Positions 37,501-46,500 of a stretch of 64,000 nt of DNA are shown here, one piece after another (the first letter of the stretch is position 1; the number at the start of each line of letters is the position of its first letter). Both the position numbers and the translations under genes were made by a program. The notes under the pieces were generated by a model that was not told where the DNA came from, did not search any database, and worked only from the letters and a program-made list of their open reading frames with translations. The DNA is from Ovis canadensis. Taxonomy: Eukaryota > Chordata > Mammalia > Artiodactyla > Bovidae. The DNA lies in contig NC_091248.1 in NCBI RefSeq assembly GCF_042477335.2, positions 117,704,501 through 117,768,500 of the forward strand. Direction: 5' to 3'.

Positions 37501-40500
37501 AAATACAGACCTAGAAGCAGAACTGTTGAGCGTTTCACTGGTATTTTTTTAAAGTAGTAGCATCAGGATTGTAACCAGAAGTCAACAGAAGACATTTCTG
37601 TGTTGGAAATCATAGGGCATGGAAATAGTGATTTATAATGATTGATTTTTAAAATCATTTTTAAAGAATTTAGAAGATATAAGAGGAGAAAAATCTTATA
37701 AAAGTGATTTTGAAATATTAAGGAGTCATGGATAAATATGAAATTTTATATCAAAGGGAGGAAAGATTTTGGAAACCAGACTTGTAAGCTTAGTGATTAA
37801 ACCTGACAAAACTTCAAATTGAATTGGTATTAAAGAGTTTTGCTATTAGATATGGTAAAATAGAGGATAATGCTAAGAATGAGCCTGGTAAATAATGCTT
37901 CTCGTTTAATATTATTTGAACTGTCCTTGTGTTTTAAGAGAGTTGTAGCTGAGAAGCAGGAGAAAAGAAACCAGGAACGCCTGAAGAGAAGAGAAGAAAG
38001 GGAGAGAGAAGAAAGGGAGAAGCTGAGGAGGTATGGCGTGATCACTGGAGTGGCCCAAGGGTCTAAAAAAGATGTGATGGCACATAAGATTTTAGACATC
38101 AGTAAATCTGGACTTGGGAAGTTTCTGTTTACTCTTAAAAATATTACCATTTGAAACAGTGTTTATTCAAGTATATTAACTAAAGACTGTTTAAGTCCAG
38201 GAAATTTCCTTCAAAATATATGGAAGAGGGAGTCAAGAGCACCTCACATCTTTATGTTTAGTAAGATTTATAACAAGGCCCATTTCTAGCCCTTTGATTA
38301 CCATAATAATCTCACTTTGTGCCAGACTGGCACAGAACTAATTTATGGTACATACTTACTGACAGAAGGGCTGGGTGTTGGGTTTTTTTTTCTAATCTGT
38401 TTCACTGATTATTTTACATGCTACTTCGATTCTGTATTTCTTCAATTTAGAAGCTATAAACTGTAAAAACCTGTATTAATTTAATAATAGCTAAGTGTGC
38501 ACAGTTCTTTTTATATTGGGGTATTAGTTGATAAAATCAGGATTCTTCATATTTAGAACGTGTGCATGTTCTGGATCATTGTTACCCATTGGCAGCATGT
38601 TGTGTGACCTTCAACAACTTTCAGATGGAGGGAAAAGATTTACCTATCATTCTAACTTAACAGTGTTTCCTTAATGCTATTATATTTCTCTGAAATTTAA
38701 ATAGCTTCTCTTCAGTAGATGTCCCTAAGTTAGTTAAAACCCTTGATAATATGTGACTCGGCTATGTCAACTTCCTCCAAGCTTTGAGCATGTTACATGC
38801 AATCTATTTCAAGACACTTAAACTGACTTCATTTTTGTTACATGGCTTGTAACAGGTAATCTTTTTGCACTGTGATGACAAAAATGAAACAAAGCTATAT
38901 ATGGACATGTTCCTGTTTAGAGGAAGTGCTTTTATTCTTCTATCAATATATTTTCTTCATTTACTAGTAAATTTTACCTCAGAGCTTTATCTCTCTTCTC
39001 TTTTGTGTATACTAATTTTCCATGAAAATAGCGCCTAGTATTGTAATATTTAAGATAATATAAATGGAATTTGAATCTCAGTTTAAGTTAAAATGCAACA
39101 GAATATACTGCCACTAATACAAATAATACATCTGAGATGACAGCCAAATAAGAAAGAGAATTCTTTGCAGGACTACATTTTCACATCTGTCAGAGGTGAA
39201 AGTACATCACATCTTACTCTTGTAATGCCATATTTCTTTTAATATTCTTATGAAATGTTAACAATATTTCAGAAATGTTAAAAAAAAATTTTTTTAAACT
39301 ATCTGTGAACTTGAAGGACCCTAATTATGGAAGATGAGGAAATTACCAGTAAGTATAAAATTATACACAAAATGGGGTTCCAACTATGGTGTTGAAAGGA
39401 TAATGATGAAAATTATCATCACTTTACTGGATGCTTACTGTGTGCCAGCTGCTGTGCTAATAGGACTTGCTATATTTATTTATCTATTACTTGAAAGCTC
39501 CCAGTGAATTTTTTTTATTACTATTCCTCTTTTTCAAATGGCAGACTAAGCTGTGGGAAGATATATAATCTGCTCAGGCCACACAGATAGTGAGTGATGG
39601 AAACAGTTATGGCTTATATGAGGCCCAATCTACATTCATGTTCCAACCAAGCTGTATACACTCCACCAAAAATAACCCTTTGACTTCCTGGTAACCGTAA
39701 TACTTGCTCTTACTATCTGTTGAGCTTTAATTGTGTGCTGGGCATCATGAAGAGCACTTTATATCAGAGAATTGTGTGTCATATTAGGAAACATTGTAAG
39801 ATTGAATTGAGTGTTCTAGGGGTTATTGTATGAGGTGATAATTCCAGAGTATGTGTCCCTCAGAAGTTGTATTCTGTTTCAAGAGGGAAAGACGAAATGA
39901 CAGATGTAAATAACAAAGAATTCTTTCCAGGTTGGGAGGTGATTTTTGGAGAATTGGTGAATTGCCTTGTGTTTTAAGTCTTCTAGGAGCCTATTCTAAG
40001 AGCCAGGTAGCCTAGTAAAGGGGTGTGCCAGAGTGGGAAAGTCTGTAAAATTTGTGGTGCTTTTTGGGAAAATTTGTGTATACACACGTGCCTTGTATTA
40101 ATAAAGTTAATATAAAAATTAGAAATGGGAATGTAATTTTAATAGCACACTGTACCTTTTCTTCCTTATTTATAGTTATTTTTCTAAAAATAGAATTCTT
40201 TTTTTAGGTCTCGATCACATAGCAAGAATCCTAAAAGGTAGGTATTATACAAGATAAATGGTGAAGCTGTGTTTTCTGAGGGTAGTGAATGAGAATTTAT
40301 TAGTTCTCTTAATTCTTTTGTAGTGCATATTTGAGCAGTGTCATTTGAGAAGAAGTTGGTCAGAAGATACTCATGAGCTACAGTTTAGTTTTATTAGAGT
40401 AAATTATATACAGTGCCCTGAAGTTACAGAGAAAACTAAAAATATTTCAGAATATTTCATTAAAATCTTGTTTAGAAGCTCAGAGTATACATGTGACAAG

Positions 40501-43500
40501 ATTTATTTTTTAAAAATCAGTTTGGGTGGTACATCTAAGAAACATATTCTAAGAGATTGTTCAAAATACAAATAAATAGTTGGATATGTTTTGAATGAGG
40601 GAATCCATGGTGAGTTTATTAAGGGAAACGAAGATGTTTAGTTTGCACCCAAGCTAGACTTGGGTTTTATTGCTTCTCCCTTTGTGCAGGGATCACATAA
40701 AGCTTGGATGGGGCATGTTACATCCTTAAAACAGGAGGAGGAGAAGACTTAATTTTGATCTTTGGCCCTAGTATTGATGGACTTTCTGAAGCTTTTTTCC
40801 CAAATTCTTCTATTGCTCTCACTCAAATCACATCTTTTGGAAACTTTCTATGTATTCTTGACTCTAAAGAATAAGATCATTTGCTGTTACGAAAGCAAAA
40901 CCTTGTGTTTCTACTAAGTATCCCTTAGTACTCTCTAGTACTTTTTTTCTAGTACTAAGTACTACTGGGTACTTTTTTTTGGTGGCGGGGAGAGGGTTCC
41001 CTTGTAGCTCAGTCGGTAAAGAATCTGCCTGCAGTGCAAGAGACCTGGGTTTGATCCCTGGGTCAGGAATTTCCCCTGGAGAAGAAAATGGCAACCCACT
41101 CCAGTATCCTTGCCTGGAAAATCTCATGGACAGAGGAGCCTGGTGGGCTGCAGTCCATGGGGTGGCAAAGAGTTGGGCACGACTGAGTGACTAACACTTA
41201 CTTAGTACTGTTTAGCATCTTTCAGTGGTATTTCTGCTTAAAACACTAAAAAACTAAGACGTTAGTCAGGACCAGTTGTATCAGCTAATTTATATGATTG
41301 TGGGTTTCTCAATCCAGGATGAGAAGTAGAAATATTAAATGATGATGATTTTTTACTGATTGGTTACTGCAGGCTTGTCCCTTTGTTGGAGAGAAATTTA
41401 ATCTCTTTGTACATAGAACATCCTTAGATATTCAGGCTAGAAATTTAATTTCTACTACCCTAGTCTAAGCCACTTTTTACCTCACTATTTACAGTAGCCT
41501 CTTAACGAGTCTCTTAAATTTATATTCATGTCCACGTCCCTTTTTGGCCTCAATCTGTTATTTTACACATTAGCCAAAATGAATTCTTTAAAAAGTGGAC
41601 TAAAGCAAATCAGCTGTGTCTTCAAACCTTCTAAAGTTATTCCCATTTCACTCAGAGGAGAAGTTGAAATCCTCACCATGGTTTTTAAGTAGAGTGATCA
41701 ATCTGCCCTTGGAGAGTTACAGTTTATTTCTTGTCTCAGCATGTTTATTAATAGCTCCCTCTTTTCCTCTGTATAATTTAATACTGAAAGCATCCTGGTT
41801 TGAATGACAGAGTACTTGGTCATCCTGCTTATTAGACTCCTGGTATTACTCCCCCTTGCTAATCTCATTACAGCCAGAAGGGTTTCTTTCCTTCCTGTGA
41901 ACTTTCCCCCCTTCAGGGCTTTGCACCTGTGTTCTCTCTACCTAAAGCATTCTTCTCTGTGCTCCCTCATTAGCTGATTCCCTTAGTTCATTTCATCTTT
42001 GCTTAAATGCTATTTTATAAGAAAAACTTTTCCTGCCTATTCTGTATAAAAGAGGACCGCCTAATTTCACTCTCCTTCTTTACCCTTCTGTCGTGTCCTT
42101 ACTACCTGACCTATCTTTTATTTGCTGCCTGCATGTCTGTGGAGGCCTCTTTCTGGAGTTTAAGCACCATGAGGTTAAGGACCCTGCTGTATGGGCTGCT
42201 CAGTCTCCCTAGGACCTGGAACAGTGCAGTAGGCACCCAGTAAATGTTTTTACCAGACAGTTATTGTCAGGTAAAATGAAATATGCCTTGGGGAAATAAT
42301 GTTACAGTACCTCAGAGTGAGTGATAAAAGAAAATACCATTTGATAAAAACACATGGAATGGATTTTCTCTTTTCTCTGTGTTTCTTCTCAGAAATACTT
42401 AATTGCGGAAACACTGTATTCAGCTGAGATTGATACTAGATCCATAGTGGATGCCTTTCTTGCTAATGTTACGCTGAATACTTTTAAACTGTAACAAAGT
42501 AATCATTTGAAAATAACCTGAATAATGTGCTTTTGAATTTACTATAATCAGATTACGAGCAAATATTTCATTATTTACACACCATGTGATGTTTACCTGT
42601 TTAAGCTTGCAGGTTGGTTTTTCAGGAAATTTTTAAGTTGTGCAACTGTCACAGACCAGTTTAAAACATTTCCATCACTCTGAACAATATTCATTCATTT
42701 CTTGCCCATTGTTCCCCAAATGTTTCATATCCTCTGTATATGTTGTCCCCACCCTGACCATATACACAATACATAAATTAGTTTTGTAACCCAACAGAGG
42801 CTACAGAAGTGTTTTTCCTTCTCTGTATGCCTACATGCTTGTCAAGTACTATTATTATTTTGCAGTTTAAATAAAGTTCTCTAAAATGATTTACACATTT
42901 AATCTTTTTCTTCTCAATAAATTATGTGCTACTTGCGTAGAGAACTGTCTTAACTGTTTTGATTACACTGACAAGACACATTGTGGGCATTTAAATTTAT
43001 TTTTATATTCATATAACCTTTCCAGTTCGGCGAGTTAAAACTTACCCTAAACAATATTCTTTCTCATGTGTCTCCTCCCTTCTGTCCATGTTCACTAGGT
43101 ACATACTTTGTTTCTAAAGTATATTAAAAATCATAGTTAAATCCATAGAGATTTAAAATTAAATCCATAAAGCATCTAGGTAATATAGTCCTTGGCATGT
43201 AGTAGTATTATAGATTGTTTCCTTCATTTAAAAAAATATTCCTGATGTAAATTTATACAACACTGACCTGAGAACTGTTTATTTCAAAATTCTAGTATGT
43301 AATTATTTAATATAACAGCACTTTATTTCAGTGTAGATTTAGCTGATTTGAAATAGTATTGGCATTAAGTAAGTTTCTCTTTAAAGAGTAGGCTGTAGTA
43401 AATGAGAAACTTAGTGCCAATGAAACTAAAAACTAAATATCTTTTATAGATCCAGGTCCAGGGAGCATCGCAGACATCGGTCTCGCTCCATGTCACGAGA

Positions 43501-46500
43501 ACGGAAAAGGAGAACTCGATCCAAATCCCGGGAGAAACGCCATCGCCACAGGTCCCGCTCCAGCAGCCGTAGTCGCAGCCGCAGCCACCAGAGAAGTGGG
43601 CACAGTTCTAGAGACAGGAGCAGAGAGCGATCGAGGAGGAGGTACTGAGGTCCATAGGAGGATATGGAACTACCTTTACAGTTTAGACTTGGAATACTAG
43701 TGGTTTGAACTTGCATCTGGTAATTTGTACACATTTGTGTGTGAGTGTATAACTTTTTTTTTTTTTCCTGATTATATGGGTAGTTCAGAAAGAATATACT
43801 TATGAGCCAGAGTAAGAAATTGGAACCAGTACATGCAGAGGTTATTGCTTTTCTCTGGTTAGTGTGTCTTGGGGAAAAGTACTTTATGGGCAAATAATTT
43901 TAGGTACCAGTACTGTGAGAGCTTCTCCAGTATATATTGGCAAATTAGGGACTCTGAGAAGTGCTTTTGTTCAGAGATGTTTGACTTACTGTTTTCTAAA
44001 CTTCTTGGAGCTGGTGTACTTTTTCAGAGCAGATACATTCAGTATATTCTTGTTTATTCTGCACTATAGGTATGCAATGTTATATATACAGTTAGCTTGG
44101 CAGGGCAGTTCAGAATTTTAAGGAAGTTAGACATCACTGGCATGAAAATTCAAGAAATGCAGGGAGGGCAGACCCAGGGTTAGGTATGTTTAAGGACTTG
44201 ATTAGACAAAGGACAAAAGATTAGAATGTGATGGAGCCTTTGCACTCATGGTCTGTATAGACCAAGCTCCAGAAACTTCTCAGGTCCCATCATGGCCCTT
44301 AAGCCAGGTCATTTCTATGGAACAGAAACATTTTTTTGAGTGCCTAATATCTACTAATCTCAAGCTTTCTATGGATTATTACTCTACATAAAACCTGTGA
44401 TAAATTTTTAACAGCTTTCTGCAGATTCCTTTTTTTATTTTTGGCGCCTTAGCTAGCCATTCCCTGAAACTGCTCACAGACTGAGTTGGATATGATAGGC
44501 CCTTTTATTTATTTATTATTTTCTCACCTTCTTCCAAGTAGGTTCCCACCCCCTCCTCCAGCTTTATTGAGGTGTAATTGACAAAGTTGTAAGATAATTA
44601 AAGTGTACATTGTGGTGATTTGCTATACATGTACATTGTGAAAGGACTCCTCCCATCTAGTTAACACATCCATCACCTGACATATATTTTTGATGTTTTT
44701 GGTGAGAACATTTATGTTCTACTCTTAGAAAACCAAATAGTTCTTCTACTGCACTAGGCCTAGTAAATAAATATATATATATATATATAAGGTAGTTGAG
44801 CAACTTTATTCAAGTGAATTAGGACATAGGACTAATATTTTGACAATAATAAGATTGACCTAAGCGCTAAACTGGAATCAGAGTAAACAGCATGGGAGGT
44901 TAGTGCTAGTGCTAGTGCTAAGTCGCTTCAGTCGTGTCCGACTCTGTGCGACCCTATGGATTGTAGCCCGCCCGGCGCCTCTGTCCATGGGATTCTTCAG
45001 GCAAGAATACTGGAGTGGGCTGCCATTTCCTTTTCCAGGGAATCTTCCCGACCCACGGATCAAACCTGCATCTCTTAAGGCAGGCAGGTTCTTTACTGCT
45101 AGCGCCACCTGGGAGTTTAGATGAGGGAAATATCAGAGTAATTTTAAAAGACAGCTTCAGGGAGTAGCCTAAAGCCTAAATAGAGTAGGTATAATTTGAA
45201 TAGATAAAACCAGGTAGAAAAGAGATATTGTAGATATTACAGGCACATGCAGAGAATGAGCTGGGAATTTGTAAATTTTTAAGGGACAGAGTTGTTCATA
45301 GTGTGTTTCTAGGTCACTTATCTCATATCCTTACAACTAGGCACACAGTACAGTGCCCAGAAAAAGACATTTTAAAAAATTCTCCGTGAATCTTACCTAC
45401 ACTGTAAGTTTGAAGAATCATCTTGCTGGTTGGTAGGTCTAGATAATTTCTCTTGGCACCTTGGCCCCCTGTCATTGTTTGGGTATCTCTGCACTCTTAA
45501 ATGTTGTCATTGGTGGTGGGGATGGCGGGTTAGGCATGAAGTCTCCCTCTTCCGGGAGCCAGTCCTTAATGTTTCCTACTTTATGAAGATATATAGGAAA
45601 TTTGACCACCATGCTACCTGACATCCCTCGTCCAATATTTTCAGCATATTGTTCATAAAGAGGATTATTTTTGTAGAAGTATTTCTTTCCTCAAGAACAC
45701 TTTTAATCTTGATACTCAGATTACTGTCTCAAAGCAGTATTTTGTTTTTTGCCGAAAATGAGCAATTGCTATTGAAATCTCCTTGATATAAAAGAAAATA
45801 TCAAGTTATTGCTACATAGTACCAGTTTTAATTTCAAAGTAAAAATCCCAGTTAAAGGTCTTTTATGACTTGGCTTTCTTCTGCTTCGACTGTGAAGTAC
45901 TGGTCTCAGTAGATTCTGTTTGCGGCCTTTGCTGGCAACAGCCACCCTTGGTAAACGAGGACCATGTGCATTTTTCTGCTGCCTGCTGTGCTCAGGTGCA
46001 TACCGTGCGGACTTTAGAGTCAGGCTACTTGGATGAAAAGGGCCTTGGCCAAATTATCTAATTACCCCTCCTGTCTCTCCTTATCTACTTAGTAGACGAG
46101 TACCTGCTTCATCAGAATTACTGGTATACTGAGTAAAAACTGCTTCTGTACAGGACATTGTAACCTCTGGCAGAGTATTAGTTGATACTCATCTCATAGT
46201 TTGTCATCATTTCTCTGGGGCTTACCAGCAGTACATGTCCTTATTCTTAGGCAGCATCTCAGTCTTCTGTCTCCATATTCCATTCCTACAAAGACATGGG
46301 TAGGATGTGTGGAATGTGATTTAACACATCATTTTTAAATTAAGCTTGTTAAAACCTTAATTCAGTAGAATGCTCAAAGTTGACATTTAATCTTTCAACC
46401 TTTTGGTTTAATCTTTTTAAATGATATTTCTAAAACTGCCTAGTATAAGTAGTGTTTGTTTCCCTTGCCTTAATAGTTGAAAGTATTACTTAATCAGGTT

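Larger units (their letters stand above)
36271..37938 (+). other. LUC7L2: LUC7L2 intron 6
   Basis: Mostly unique AT-rich sequence with a possible MER5-like scrap near 37020-37080 and one complete dimeric BOV-A2 (37207-37478) flanked by perfect 12-bp duplications. Confidence 0.85.
38031..40207 (+). other. LUC7L2: LUC7L2 intron 7 (repeat-poor)
   Basis: The only repeat recognised in 2.2 kb is an antisense MIR (about 39400-39610). The frame of exon 7 stays open 40 codons into the intron, and an AATAAA lies at 40100-40105. The absence of young SINEs is notable against the neighbouring introns. Confidence 0.75.
40238..43449 (+). other. LUC7L2: LUC7L2 intron 8
   Basis: Contains one Bov-tA SINE (about 40988-41208) and L2-derived sequence (41560-42250). 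A repeat-free block follows at 42290-43449, with a strong acceptor-like site at 42392 and an AATAAA at 42870. No other gene is visible. Confidence 0.8.
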
